A stretch of DNA of 64,000 nucleotides from Herbaspirillum seropedicae (lineage in GTDB: Bacteria > Pseudomonadota > Gammaproteobacteria > Burkholderiales > Burkholderiaceae_D), in assembly GCF_001040945.1 (NCBI RefSeq), contig NZ_CP011930.1, positions 5,265,021 through 5,329,020 of the forward strand, in the 5' to 3' direction. Below, in pieces: positions 26,971 to 36,758 of this stretch. A program made the position numbers and the translations under genes. Position 1 is the stretch's first letter; every line of letters begins with the position of its first letter. The notes under the pieces were generated by a model. That model was given only the letters and a program-made list of their open reading frames with translations, was not told the DNA's origin and searched no databases.

Positions 26971-28521
26971 TCAACGCTGGAGCTTGAACACGCTGACCAC
27001 CTGTGACAGTCGCGCGGCCTGATCCTGCAGCGACTGTGCTGCTGCGGCGGCTTCTTCCACCAGCGCCGCGTTCTGCTGGGTCACTTCATCCATCTGCGTG
27101 ATGGCGCGATTGATCTCTTCGATGCCGGTGCTCTGCTCATTGCTGGCCGCGCTGATCTCGGCCACCACATCGGTGACGCGCCTGACGCTGGCGACCACTT
27201 CGCTCATGGTGGCGCCGGCGCGTTCCACCAGCTGGCTGCCCGCGCCCACCTTTTCCACCGAATCATCGATCAGCTGCTTGATCTCCTTGGCCGCCGACGC
27301 CGAGCGCTGCGCCAGCGAGCGCACTTCCGAGGCCACCACCGCAAAGCCGCGTCCCTGCTCACCTGCACGCGCCGCTTCCACGGCGGCGTTCAGGGCCAGG
27401 ATATTGGTCTGGAAGGCAATGCCATCGATGACGCTGATGATGTCGGCAATACGGTTGGAGCTTTCGGTGATGCCCTCCATGGTCTGCACCACCTGGCCCA
27501 CCACCGCGCCGCCCTGGGTCGCGATGTCCGAGGCCGAGGCCGCCAGCTGGTTGGCCTGGCGGGCGTTGTCGGCGTTCTGCTTGACGGTGGCGGTCAGTTC
27601 TTCCATGGCCGAGGCCGTCTCTTCGAGCGAGCCGGCCTGCTCTTCGGTGCGCGAAGACAGGTCGAGGTTGCCGGTGGCGATTTCCTGCGAGGCTGTGGTG
27701 ATGGTATCGGTGCCGGTGCGCACTTCCCCGACGATCTGTTGCAGGCTGTCGTTCATGGCGCGCAGCGAATGCATCAGCATGCCGGTCTCGTCCGTGCTGG
27801 TGGCGCGGATATCCATGGTCAGGTCGCCCTGCGCCACGCGCTCGGCCACCGCCACGGCTTCATTGAGCGGACGCGAGACTGCACGCGCCACCATCACCGC
27901 CAGACCCAGGGCGATCACCACGATGGCCGCGAGCAGGCCGATGATCCACAGCGTGGCGGAGCGATAGACTTGCTCGGCCATGTCGTCGGAACGCTTGCTG
28001 CCGGCATCGTTGACCTTGATGATCTCGTCCATGTTCTCGATCATGCTGCGGAAGGTCTTGTTGGAGTCGCCCTTGAAGAGCGCACGGGCTTCTTCTTCCT
28101 TGCCCTCGGCGGAAATGCGGGCCAGCTCCTTGTCGATCTCGAGGTAGGTGGCGAAGCTCTTGGAGAACTTCTCGTAGAGCACCTTCTCTTCGGCCTCCGA
28201 GATCTGGGCCTCGTAGGCAGCGCGCTGCTTGGCCAGGATGTCCAGGCGCGACTTGATGGCCTTGAGCGCATCCTCGCGCTCGGCCGGCGTAGCCGCCGTG
28301 ACCATCTGCAATTCGGAGATGCGCATGCGCGGCAGCGAGGCCTGGATGGACTGCGCGGCCTTGATGGTGGGCAGCCAGTTGGTGGCCATGTCGGTGGAGG
28401 CCTGGTTGACCGCCTTCAGTTCGCGGATGGCAAACAGGCCCAGGATCACCGTGAGCACGATGACGGCGGCAAAAGAAACGATGAGTTTCTTGGCTATCTT
28501 CAGATTGTTGAACCAGGTCAT
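26971..28521 (-). CDS. methyl-accepting chemotaxis protein (4HB type)
   Basis: This 516-residue chemoreceptor begins WFNNLKIAKKLIVSF and has a membrane helix at about 10-32. The four-helix-bundle sensor (about 33-188) contains LKAVNQASTDMATNWLPTIKAAQSIQA, typical of the 4HB_MCP family. The second membrane helix is at about 189-211, then HAMP and the signalling hairpin with the conserved tip. Methylation segments match the consensus ([36 protein letters not shown]). It ends in SVFKLQR without a CheR-docking peptide. It is monocistronic between the repeat cluster and the second RND operon. Confidence 0.93.
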   Translation of the reverse strand: MTWFNNLKIAKKLIVSFAAVIVLTVILGLFAIRELKAVNQASTDMATNWLPTIKAAQSIQASLPRMRISELQMVTAATPAEREDALKAIKSRLDILAKQRAAYEAQISEAEEKVLYEKFSKSFATYLEIDKELARISAEGKEEEARALFKGDSNKTFRSMIENMDEIIKVNDAGSKRSDDMAEQVYRSATLWIIGLLAAIVVIALGLAVMVARAVSRPLNEAVAVAERVAQGDLTMDIRATSTDETGMLMHSLRAMNDSLQQIVGEVRTGTDTITTASQEIATGNLDLSSRTEEQAGSLEETASAMEELTATVKQNADNARQANQLAASASDIATQGGAVVGQVVQTMEGITESSNRIADIISVIDGIAFQTNILALNAAVEAARAGEQGRGFAVVASEVRSLAQRSASAAKEIKQLIDDSVEKVGAGSQLVERAGATMSEVVASVRRVTDVVAEISAASNEQSTGIEEINRAITQMDEVTQQNAALVEEAAAAAQSLQDQAARLSQVVSVFKLQR

Positions 28522-28705
28522 GTCGGCCTCAGTAGTCTCGCTTGCAAATAGGGGGATTTACCGGCGATTCTAGGGAGGTCAGGATTGGTCTGATTCGACG
28601 ATTATGCGGGCCTTTCTAGGGCAATTGCCGCGCTAGACCGGCTGCCTGACGGCGCTGTCAGCAACGGCCTGGTCAACTGGTCAGGCCAGCATATCAGTTG
28701 CATCA

Positions 28706-30166
28706 TCATGGACGGGAAGGCCCCGCCCCAGCGGCCTCTGCCGGCGGCGTGCGGCTCTGCCAGTCACCGCCCAGGGCCTTGATCAGGAACACCGATACCA
28801 GCAGGCGCTGCCCCATCAACTGGGCGGCCTGGCGCTCGCTGTTGAGCAGGGATTGTTGCGCCGTGATCACATCCAGGTAAGGCGTGGCGCCGCCTTCATA
28901 ACGGCTGCTGGCAATCTCCAGCACCCGGCGCGCACTGGCGATGGCCAACTGCGACTGGGCATAGGCGCGCTCCAGCGCGGCCAGGCCAGTGATGCCATCC
29001 TCGACTTCTTGCATGGCCGTCAACACGGTGCGGCGGTAGGAGGCGACCGTGGCTTCATAGCCGGCCTGGCTGAAATCCACACCAGCGCGCAGACGTCCGC
29101 CATCGAACAGGCTCTGCGAGGCTGATACGCCCAACGACCATAACAGGCTGGGGGCGTTGAAGAGCGTGGCCCAGTTGCGGCTGTCCACCCCATACGAGGG
29201 TTGCAGCATGAAGCTGGGGTAGTAGGCTGCGCTGGCCACGCCGATCTGGGCATTGGCGGCGGCCATGGCGCGCTCGGCGGCGGCGATGTCGGGACGCCGC
29301 TCCAGCACATCCGAGGGCACACCCACGGGGATGGCGGGCGGCGTAATGGGCGTCAAGGAAGGCGTGATCGAGAACGCCGGCGCGGGTGTGCCGGTGAGCG
29401 TGGCGATGGCGTGCTCGTACTGCGCGCGTTGGCGGCCCAGCAGGTCGATCTGGGTCAGGGTGCTGTCCAGCAGGGCCTGTTGCTGCGCCATGTCCAGTCC
29501 CGAGGTCGCGCCCAGGTCATGCCGTGCGGTGGCCAGTTCGAGCGCCTGGCGCTGCAGGGCGATGGCGCGGCGCACCACATCGAGCTCCACATCCAGTTCG
29601 CGCAGGTTGAAATAGTTGGTCGCCAGTTCTGCCGTGAGCAGCAGGCGGGTGTTTTCCAGGTCGGCGGCGGACTGCTCGGCCGCCGCGCCGGCCGCCTCCA
29701 CCGAGCGCTGTACCCGCCCGAAGAAGTCCACCTCGTAGCTCACGCTGGCGCCCAGCGCGAAATCATTCTGGACCGTGGAAAAGTTGGGCGAGTTGTAATT
29801 GGTCAGTGGTCGGTTGGCCGAGATGCGCGAACGCGCCGCCCGTGCATTCAGGTTCACCTGCGGCGTCTGGGCCGCACCGGTCACGTTCAATTGCGCGCGC
29901 GCCTGCGCCAGCCGTGCGGTGGCGATCGCCAGGGTCTGGTTGCCTGCCAGCGCTTGCTGTTGCAGGGCATTGAGTTGCGCATCGCCAAAGCGCTCCCACC
30001 AGGGGCCGCGCGGGGTGGCGTCGGCGGGCTGCATGCTGCGCCAGGGGGCTTCCGAGGTCCAGGCGGCGGGCATGTCCACCTGCGGCCGGGTGTAGTCGGG
30101 GCCGCTGGCGCAGCCCGCCAGGGAGAGCGCGCAGGCCAGTGCCAGCAGCAGTTGCCGGGACCTCAT
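28706..30166 (-). CDS. RND efflux outer-membrane lipoprotein, second system
   Basis: This 486-residue NodT/OprM-type channel has a lipobox LAGC (Cys19) and two TolC-like repeats. Landmarks are YEVDFFGRVQRSVEAAGAAAEQSAADLENTRLLLTAELATNYFNLREL, VLERRPDIAAAERAMAAANAQIGVASAAYYPSF and LFDGGRLRAGVDFSQAGYEATVASYRRTVLTAMQEVEDG. It is shorter and clearly distinct from the channel at 18144. Its start overlaps the stop of the adapter gene by four bases. It is the last gene of a pump-adapter-channel operon. Confidence 0.92.
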   Translation of the reverse strand: MRSRQLLLALACALSLAGCASGPDYTRPQVDMPAAWTSEAPWRSMQPADATPRGPWWERFGDAQLNALQQQALAGNQTLAIATARLAQARAQLNVTGAAQTPQVNLNARAARSRISANRPLTNYNSPNFSTVQNDFALGASVSYEVDFFGRVQRSVEAAGAAAEQSAADLENTRLLLTAELATNYFNLRELDVELDVVRRAIALQRQALELATARHDLGATSGLDMAQQQALLDSTLTQIDLLGRQRAQYEHAIATLTGTPAPAFSITPSLTPITPPAIPVGVPSDVLERRPDIAAAERAMAAANAQIGVASAAYYPSFMLQPSYGVDSRNWATLFNAPSLLWSLGVSASQSLFDGGRLRAGVDFSQAGYEATVASYRRTVLTAMQEVEDGITGLAALERAYAQSQLAIASARRVLEIASSRYEGGATPYLDVITAQQSLLNSERQAAQLMGQRLLVSVFLIKALGGDWQSRTPPAEAAGAGPSRP

Positions 30167-31383
30167 GAGGCGGCCTTCTGCTTTTCCGGCTCCTTGGGCT
30201 GTTCCAGGGTCGGCTCGACCTGGTCGCCTTCGGCCAATGCATCGGAGGGATTGAGGATCAGGTGTTCATCGCCCTGCAAGCCGTCCAGCACTTCGACGGT
30301 CTGGCCGAAGTTGCGGCCCAGCCTGAGTTTTTTCAGGCGCACCTGATTGTGCGGGTCCACCGCGGCCACCAGGGTGCCGTCGCGGCGGAACATCAGGGTA
30401 TCGGCCGCCACCAGCAATGCGCCACTGGGCTTGATGGGCAGCGCCACTTGCACGAACGCGCCGGGTAGCAGCGCGTGGTCGGCATTGGAGAGCGTCACCT
30501 CGACCTGCATGGAGCGCGTGGCGGCATCGATGGCGCCCGCAGTGCGCGCCACCTTGCCCTCGAACTTGCGACCGCGCAGCTCGGACTGGGTCACCGTGAC
30601 CTGCTGGCCCGGCTTGACCAGATTGGCATAGGACTGCGGCACATTGACATAGACCCGCAGCGGGTCTGTCTGAGACAACACGAACAGCGCCCGTCCGGCA
30701 CCCGGATCGATCAGGTCGCCCACATCCACATTGCGGCGGGTGATGATGCCCGAGAAGGGCGCCACGATGCGCTTGAAGCCTTCCACCTGGCGCAGCCGCC
30801 CGACGTTGGCGTCGGCGGCGGCCAGGTTGGCGCTGGCCTGGGCGAAGGCGCTGCGGCGTTCATCGAGTTCCTGCTGCGAGACCGCATCCTTCTTGCGCAG
30901 CGCTTCCCAGCGCGCCATCGAACTGCGGGCCAGCTCCATGCTGGACGCCGCCTGCTCGCGCGCGGCCAGGGCCTGCGTGAGTTGCTGGTCGATTTCGGGT
31001 GTATCCAGTTCGGCCAGCAGCTCGCCCTTCTTGACCTCGGCGCCGATATCCTTGGTCCAGCGTTTGAGATAGCCGCCCGAGCGCGCCGAGATGGGCGACT
31101 GCACAAAGCCTTGCAAGGTCCCGGGCAGGGCCAGCGTCTGGCCCTCGGCGCTGCTGCGCACGGGCGCCACCCGCACGAACATCTTGGCGCGCTCGGCCGT
31201 GCCGGCCTGCAGTTCGCGTGCATTGGCGACCCGGCTGATCACGGTGCGCGCCGCCCCTGCGGCCAGCAAGAGCAGCACCACCACCAGCACGACCCTGGCG
31301 CGCCGCATCATTTGCTGGCGCTGTTGCGGCTCGCCCTCGGAGAGAGGGTGGATGCCGAGTTCGGAATGACGGTCATGCGACAT
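30163..31383 (-). CDS. RND efflux periplasmic adapter, second system
   Basis: This 406-residue adapter has a cytoplasmic N-terminus of about 27 residues and one uncleaved membrane anchor (about 28-46), without a lipobox, unlike the lipid-anchored adapter of the first pump. LPGTLQGFVQSPISARSGGYLKRW, LLAELDTPEIDQQLTQAL and the coiled coil with KKDAVSQQELDERRSAF, then FKRIVAPFSGIITRRNVDVGDLI, are typical of the adapter family. The strong PFSGIITRRNVDVGDLID block is common in adapters of the MdtA/heavy-metal-like branch. It follows the pump gene by three bases and overlaps the channel gene by four. Confidence 0.9.
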   Translation of the reverse strand: MSHDRHSELGIHPLSEGEPQQRQQMMRRARVVLVVVLLLLAAGAARTVISRVANARELQAGTAERAKMFVRVAPVRSSAEGQTLALPGTLQGFVQSPISARSGGYLKRWTKDIGAEVKKGELLAELDTPEIDQQLTQALAAREQAASSMELARSSMARWEALRKKDAVSQQELDERRSAFAQASANLAAADANVGRLRQVEGFKRIVAPFSGIITRRNVDVGDLIDPGAGRALFVLSQTDPLRVYVNVPQSYANLVKPGQQVTVTQSELRGRKFEGKVARTAGAIDAATRSMQVEVTLSNADHALLPGAFVQVALPIKPSGALLVAADTLMFRRDGTLVAAVDPHNQVRLKKLRLGRNFGQTVEVLDGLQGDEHLILNPSDALAEGDQVEPTLEQPKEPEKQKAAS

Positions 31384-31386
31384 GGT

Positions 31387-34300
31387 TCAAGACTCCTGAT
31401 GCGCCGGTCCACCGGCAAGAGCGCGCCGCTGGTCAGCGCGACGGGCCAATCGTTGATGCACGCCGGCGAACACCACCGGCACGAAGAACAAGGTCGATAC
31501 GGTCGCCAGCATGAGGCCGCCGATGACGGCGCGCCCCAGCGGCGCATTCTGCTCGGCGCCTTCGCCCAGGCCCAGCGCCATGGGGATCATGCCGATGATC
31601 ATGGCCAGCGCTGTCATGAGCACCGGACGGATGCGGGTGGAGCCTGCCTCCAGCGCAGCGGCCAGCGGTGTGGCGCCCTCTTCGCGGCGCTGGCGCGCAA
31701 AGGCGACGATGAGGATGCTGTTGGCCGTGGCCACGCCCATGGTCATGATGGCCCCGGTCAGGGCGGGCACCGACAGCGTGGTGCCGGTGATGAAGAGCAT
31801 CCAGGCAATGCCTGCCAGCGCCGCCGGCAGGGCGGCGATGATGATGGCCGCATCGATCCACGACTGGAAGTTCACCACCACCAGCAGGTAGACCAGCACG
31901 ATGGCCATGGCCAGTCCCACGCCCAGGCCGGTGAAGGAAGACTGCATGGTTTCCACCTGGCCGCGGATGACTACCTGGCTGCCGCGCGCCAGCTTGGGCT
32001 TGATCTGTTCCACCAGGGCGCTCACCTTGCCGGCCACGCTGGCCAGGTCGGTTCCCTGCACGCTGACATAGACATCGATGGCCGGCGCGATGTTGTAGCG
32101 CGAGGCCACCGCCATCTGGCGACCGGCGTGCACATCGACCAGGTTGCCCAGCAACTGCGGCGGCGTGGTGCTGGCGTTGGCCCCTGGACTCACGGGAATA
32201 TTGAGCAGGGCGTCCAGCGAATCCACCTGGTATTGCGGCGACTGCACGGCGATGTTGTAGACCACGCCATTGTTGGGATTGAGCCAGAAGGCCGGCTGCG
32301 TCTGCGAACTGCCGGCCAGCGCGATCAGCAGGTTCTGGCCGACGTTGGAGGCCGACAGGCCGAACTGCTGCAGGCGCGTGCGATCCATGCGCAAGTCCAG
32401 CGACGGCCCATCCAGGCGCTGGTGGACGTGGGCGTCGACCGCGCCGGGAATCTGCCGGATCTGCTTGGTCAGCTCGGCCGCCAGGCGCGCATTGGCTTCC
32501 ATGTTGGGGCCGGTGAATTGCACATCGATGGCGGCGGGCAGGCCGAAGTTGAGGATCTGCGTGACGATGTCGGCCGGCTGGAAGAAGAACTCGATGCCGG
32601 GGAAGCGGCGCGGCAATTCTGCGCGCAGCATGCTGACCAATGCTTCGGTGGGACGATGGCCTTCCTTGAGGGCCATCAGGATTTCGCCATCGAGCGTGCC
32701 GATGGTGCCGGCGTTGCTGTAGGAGAGGTTGATGCCGGAATTGGGCACGCCCAGGTTGTCGAGGATGGTCTCCAGCTCCGAGGCCGGGATCAGGGTGCGG
32801 ATGACGCGCTCGACCTCATCGGCGGCGCGGGCGGTTTCCTCGATGCGGGTGCCGGTGGGCATGCGCATGTGCAGGCGGATCTGGCCGCCATCCACATTGG
32901 GGAAGAAGTCACGTCCGAGGAAGGGATAGAGCAGGCAGGACAGCAGGCAGAAGCCGAGGAAGGCCAGCGCAAAGCGCCGCCGGTGCGCCAGCAGTGACGA
33001 CAGCACCAGCGTATAGCCATGGCGCACGCGCTCGAAGCGATTGTCGAAGGCGCGATAGAGGCGCTGCAGCAGGCTCTGTTTGGCGCTGTCGACCTGGCCA
33101 TGGCTGCCCATCAAGAGCATCACCAGCGTGGGCACCAGCGTGCGCGAGAGCAGGTAGGAGGCGGCCATGGCAAACACCACCGCCTCGGCCAGCGGCACGA
33201 ACAGGAAGCGCGCCACCCCGGAGAGGAAGAACATCGGCACGAACACGATGCAGATACAGAGCGTAGCCACGAAGGCCGGCACACCGATCTCGCCCGCGCC
33301 GACGATGATGGCGTCGTGCAGCGGCTTGCCCAGGTGCAGGTGGCGCTCGATGTTCTCGATGGTGACAATGGCCTGGTCCACCAGGATGCCCACCGACAGC
33401 GCCAGCCCGCCCAGGGTCATGAGGTTCAGTGTCTCGCCCAGCGCCGCCAGGATCAGGATGGCCGCCATGATGGACAGCGGAATGGTCAGGCCGATGATGA
33501 GCGTGCTGCGCCAGTTGCCCAGGAACAGCAGCACCATCGCAGCGGTCAGGCCGGCGGCGATGAGGGCCTCGCTGATGACGCCGGTGACGGCCGCCTTGAC
33601 GAACACCGACTGGTCGAACAGCGGTGTGATCTTGATGTCTTCCGGCAGGGTCTGGGCCGCCGTGGGCAAGAGCTTGCGCAGGTTGTCCACGATGTCCAGC
33701 GTCGAGGCGCCGCCATTCTTGAGGATGGACAGTAGCACCCCGCGCGCGCCGTCCTGGCGCACCACGTTGGTCTGGGGTGAGAAGCCGTCGCGCACATTGG
33801 CCACATCCTTGAGATAGATGGTGGCGCCATTGGTGGTGCGCACCGGCAGTTCATTGAGGCCCGCCACGGCTTCGGGCGAACCGTTGATCTTGACCGAGTA
33901 TTCGGTCGCGCCGAACTTGGCCGTGCCGGAGGGCAGGATCAGGTTCTGGGTATTGATCGCATTGACCACGTCGATGGGGGCCAGGCCGCGCGCCTGCAGG
34001 GCCTGGGTGTCGAGGTCCACCGAGATGAGCCGGCTCTTGCCGCCATAGGGATAGGGCACGGCCACACCCGGGATGGTGACCAGTTGCGGGCGCAGCGTCT
34101 GCACGGCGGCGTCGAAGACGGTCTGCTCGGGCAGCGTGGGCGAGGACAGCGCCAGTTGCATCACCGGGATGCTGGAGGCGGAATACTTGATCACCAAGGG
34201 CGGTGTGATGCCCGGCGGCAGCTGGCGCACCTGGGTCTGCACCGAGGCCACCACCTGGGCAATGGCGGTCTGGATGTTGGCCTTGGGCTGGAAGAACACC

Positions 34301-34578
34301 TTGATCACCGAGACCCCGGCCAGCGACTGTGATTCGATGTGCTCGATGTCGCTGACCACCGTGGTCAGCCCGCGCTCGTTCTGGGCCGCGATGCGCTGGC
34401 CCATCTCCTGGGCTGACAGGCCGTTGTAGTTCCAGATGATGGAGACCACCGGGATGTTGATCTCGGGGAAGATATCGGTGGCCATGTTCTTCAGCGTCAA
34501 TGGCGTGGCCAGCACGATGAGCAAGGCCATCACGATGAAGGTGTACGGGCGGCGCAAGGCCAGCGCGACCATGTTCAT
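31387..34578 (-). CDS. RND efflux pump, second system
   Basis: This 1063-residue RND pump starts MNMVALALRRPYTFIVMALLIVL with DIFPEINIPVVSIIWNYNGLSAQEM, a pattern of a branch distinct from AcrB. Helix 4 reads SVGILVDQAIVTIENIER, keeping one Asp of the usual Asp-Asp relay and replacing the second with Gln; this is common in the branch. The pump gene comes first, then adapter and channel, the reverse of the first pump's order. The substrate is unknown. The upstream 398-base region separates it from the divergent MpaB-family gene and contains a CTGACA-N4-TGTCAG palindrome. Confidence 0.92.
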   Translation of the reverse strand: MNMVALALRRPYTFIVMALLIVLATPLTLKNMATDIFPEINIPVVSIIWNYNGLSAQEMGQRIAAQNERGLTTVVSDIEHIESQSLAGVSVIKVFFQPKANIQTAIAQVVASVQTQVRQLPPGITPPLVIKYSASSIPVMQLALSSPTLPEQTVFDAAVQTLRPQLVTIPGVAVPYPYGGKSRLISVDLDTQALQARGLAPIDVVNAINTQNLILPSGTAKFGATEYSVKINGSPEAVAGLNELPVRTTNGATIYLKDVANVRDGFSPQTNVVRQDGARGVLLSILKNGGASTLDIVDNLRKLLPTAAQTLPEDIKITPLFDQSVFVKAAVTGVISEALIAAGLTAAMVLLFLGNWRSTLIIGLTIPLSIMAAILILAALGETLNLMTLGGLALSVGILVDQAIVTIENIERHLHLGKPLHDAIIVGAGEIGVPAFVATLCICIVFVPMFFLSGVARFLFVPLAEAVVFAMAASYLLSRTLVPTLVMLLMGSHGQVDSAKQSLLQRLYRAFDNRFERVRHGYTLVLSSLLAHRRRFALAFLGFCLLSCLLYPFLGRDFFPNVDGGQIRLHMRMPTGTRIEETARAADEVERVIRTLIPASELETILDNLGVPNSGINLSYSNAGTIGTLDGEILMALKEGHRPTEALVSMLRAELPRRFPGIEFFFQPADIVTQILNFGLPAAIDVQFTGPNMEANARLAAELTKQIRQIPGAVDAHVHQRLDGPSLDLRMDRTRLQQFGLSASNVGQNLLIALAGSSQTQPAFWLNPNNGVVYNIAVQSPQYQVDSLDALLNIPVSPGANASTTPPQLLGNLVDVHAGRQMAVASRYNIAPAIDVYVSVQGTDLASVAGKVSALVEQIKPKLARGSQVVIRGQVETMQSSFTGLGVGLAMAIVLVYLLVVVNFQSWIDAAIIIAALPAALAGIAWMLFITGTTLSVPALTGAIMTMGVATANSILIVAFARQRREEGATPLAAALEAGSTRIRPVLMTALAMIIGMIPMALGLGEGAEQNAPLGRAVIGGLMLATVSTLFFVPVVFAGVHQRLARRADQRRALAGGPAHQES

Positions 34579-34845
34579 GAACTGCTATCCCTGTGAAACG
34601 GGCAGGCCGGACCAGGCGCTTCGGCTGCCCATGCCCACGACCGGCATCCCGTGCGATGCCTGCCGTCCTCTCCCGCGATACTGTGTTCTGTCCTGCGCGG
34701 CCTGGCGTGCTTCCCCGGTAGCCGGGCCGCGTTCCCTGAATTGCGCCGTCCTGCGGTCCCGATGTTGTTCTTCTGGGAGCGCGCGGCGTGGCTATTGTAG
34801 CGGCCTGGCAGCCTGTGTGCAGGAGGCTTTTCGGCGCCGCGCTTT

Positions 34846-34861
34846 CTGACAGGAATGTCAG
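34846..34861. promoter_or_regulatory. candidate operator upstream of the second RND operon
   Basis: The inverted repeat CTGACA (34846-34851) and TGTCAG (34856-34861) has a 4-base spacer. It lies 268 bases upstream of the RND start and 116 upstream of the MpaB-family gene. No regulator gene is adjacent, so the binding protein would be encoded elsewhere. The rest of the 398-base intergenic region shows no gene or repeat. Confidence 0.35.
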
Positions 34862-34976
34862 CGAGCGTCTTCTCGCCGGCTGCAAGCACATCCGGAAAAA
34901 TGTCCACATGTCGCCCCGGCAGGAATGCAGGCGCTATGGCACACTGCCCTGCCCTCCCTTTGCATTTTTCTGCACC

Positions 34977-35855
34977 ATGGAATTCCTGCGCCAGCGCATC
35001 GAAGCCACCGTCCTGTCCATCAGCCGCGGCCCCGGCAGTGCGGACTTCCTGCAGCCACCAGGCGACCCTGGCCTGTTCGGCCCCGACTCGGCGGCCTGGC
35101 AGGTCCACAGTGATTTCACCGCCATGCTCACCGGCGGCGTGGCCGCGCTGCTGTTGCAGATGTTGCATCCGCTGCCGCTGGCCGGGGTATGGGACCACTC
35201 CAACTTCCAGGCCGACATGCTGGGCCGGCTGCGCCGCACCGCGCAGTTCGTGGCCGGCACCACCTTCGGCAGCCGGGCCGATGCCGAGCGCCTGATCGCG
35301 CGCGTGAAGCAGATCCATCTGGGCGTGAATGGCGTCGCCGCCGACGGCAGGGCTTATGCCGCCAGCGATCCGGACCTGCTCACCTGGGTCCATGTGGCCG
35401 AGGTGCATTGCTTCCTGCAGGGCTATCTGCGTTACCGCCATCCCGCTTTCCCAGCGGCGCGGCAGGACCAGTATTTCGATGAGATCGCCGGTGTGGCCGA
35501 AGCACTGGGGGCGCGCGCAGTGCCGCGTTCGGGCGCAGCCATTGCCCGCTACATCGAAGACATGCGAGCGCAGCTGCGCTGCGACGAACGCACGCGCCAG
35601 ACCTTGCAACTGGTATTGAATGCGCCCGCTCCCAATGCGGTAGCACAGCCGTGGACGCGGCTGATGATGCGCGGCGGCGTGGACCTGCTGCCACCCTGGG
35701 CGCAGCAGATGCTGGGCGTGGCTCCGCGTCCGCCCTGGCGTCGCGCCCTGTTGCAGCACTCGGTGCTGCTGGCGGCGCAACCGCTGCGCTGGGCCATGCG
35801 CAATGGCTCCCTCCATCTGGCGCGGCGGCGCATGGGCTTGCCGCCGCAACCCTGA
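34977..35855 (+). CDS. oxygenase MpaB-family protein (DUF2236)
   Basis: This 292-residue protein has the DUF2236 layout. FTAMLTGGVAALLLQMLHPLPLAGVWDHSNF carries the conserved His-Pro and His-Ser positions. FVAGTTFGSRADAERLIARVKQIHLGVNG follows, then YAASDPDLLTWVHVAEVHCFLQGYLRY with the Trp-Val-His triad. The family includes latex-clearing and MpaB-like heme oxygenases; the conserved histidines are the likely heme or metal ligands. The ATG at 34977 gives the family N-terminus, although the ribosome site is weak; upstream frame residues lack similarity. It is monocistronic and convergent with the unrecognised gene at 35862. Confidence 0.85.
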   Translation: MEFLRQRIEATVLSISRGPGSADFLQPPGDPGLFGPDSAAWQVHSDFTAMLTGGVAALLLQMLHPLPLAGVWDHSNFQADMLGRLRRTAQFVAGTTFGSRADAERLIARVKQIHLGVNGVAADGRAYAASDPDLLTWVHVAEVHCFLQGYLRYRHPAFPAARQDQYFDEIAGVAEALGARAVPRSGAAIARYIEDMRAQLRCDERTRQTLQLVLNAPAPNAVAQPWTRLMMRGGVDLLPPWAQQMLGVAPRPPWRRALLQHSVLLAAQPLRWAMRNGSLHLARRRMGLPPQP

Positions 35856-35861
35856 AGCGGG

Positions 35862-36758
35862 TCAGGAAAACAGGCCCAGGCTGTCGTCGGTGGCGATGGC
35901 CACGGCGCCGGCTGCCGCAGCCACAGGGGCCATGTCATTGGCAGCATTGCCGCGGTTCGCCTGGGAGCCGCTCCTGCTTTCCGGCCCGGCGGTGTCGCCG
36001 TTGCCCTCCTTGCCATTGTCCCAGTCACCGCTGGCGCCGCCGCCGTCGAACTGGCCCTGGAAGGCGTCCGGGTCGCGGCCTTGGCCCATGTCACGCCACA
36101 GGCTGCTGCCCTGGCTGGAGGTGGTGAAGCTGAACAGGGCGGCGCCGTCGTCATCGTCCTGGCGTCGCGTGCGCCGTACCGCCGGAGGTTGCAGCGGCGG
36201 CAATTGCGCCAGCAGGGTGCGCAACTGCTGCCAGCTTTGCGGATCCAGGTCGATGCCATCGCGCAGCGCTTGCCGGATCAGGCGCATCAGCGCGCGCAGG
36301 GTGCGCGAGGCGTCGTACAGGGCGCGCCGTTCACCGTCCAGGCGATCCAGTTCGCGGCGCATGGCGTCGAGCTGGCCGAAGCGCTGGCGGTCGACATAGC
36401 GGGTCAGGCGCACCCGCATCAGGGTGAGCGCCTCGCGGTAGGGCTTTCCGGCGAACCAGGCCATCCAGCCGAACCACATGAAGCGGCGCTGGTGCTGCGC
36501 AAAGGTGGAACGGATCAGGTCGTCCACGAAATCGGGCAGGGTATCGTGCAGGCGCTGCAGCGTGGCCGGCGAGATGGCCGGCAACAATTGCCGTTCCACC
36601 AGGTGGATGCGGTAGCGGCGCCGACGCCGGTCGGCCGTGGCGATGGCGCTGCGTACCTTTCCCAGGCGCGGACCCAGCAGGTCATCGGCCCTTTCCAGGA
36701 TGGGCAAGGCCGCGCGCAGTTCGGCGCGCAGCGCGTCGGTCAGGGGTGAGGATGTCAT
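35862..36758 (-). CDS. unrecognised 298-residue protein coupled to a glycosyltransferase
   Basis: I do not recognise the family. Residues 1-190 are helical, basic and rich in Arg and Leu (ADRRRRRYRIHLVERQLL, QHQRRFMWFGWMAWFAGKPYREALTLMRVRLTRYVDRQRFGQLDAM), with a short Trp/Phe-rich amphipathic patch near 92-105. The next hundred residues are low-complexity, Gly/Asp/Asn/Ala-rich and probably disordered, ending in DDSLGLFS. There is no signal peptide. The start overlaps the stop of the upstream glycosyltransferase gene by four bases, so the two are made together. It may be a membrane-surface partner in glycan modification. That is inference from context only. Confidence 0.7.
   Translation of the reverse strand: MTSSPLTDALRAELRAALPILERADDLLGPRLGKVRSAIATADRRRRRYRIHLVERQLLPAISPATLQRLHDTLPDFVDDLIRSTFAQHQRRFMWFGWMAWFAGKPYREALTLMRVRLTRYVDRQRFGQLDAMRRELDRLDGERRALYDASRTLRALMRLIRQALRDGIDLDPQSWQQLRTLLAQLPPLQPPAVRRTRRQDDDDGAALFSFTTSSQGSSLWRDMGQGRDPDAFQGQFDGGGASGDWDNGKEGNGDTAGPESRSGSQANRGNAANDMAPVAAAAGAVAIATDDSLGLFS

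Noticed and set aside
34579..34976. A short plus-strand gene start upstream of the MpaB-family ATG
   Set aside because: The open frame begins at 34788 but the first 63 residues have no similarity or ribosome site; the family N-terminus starts at 34977.
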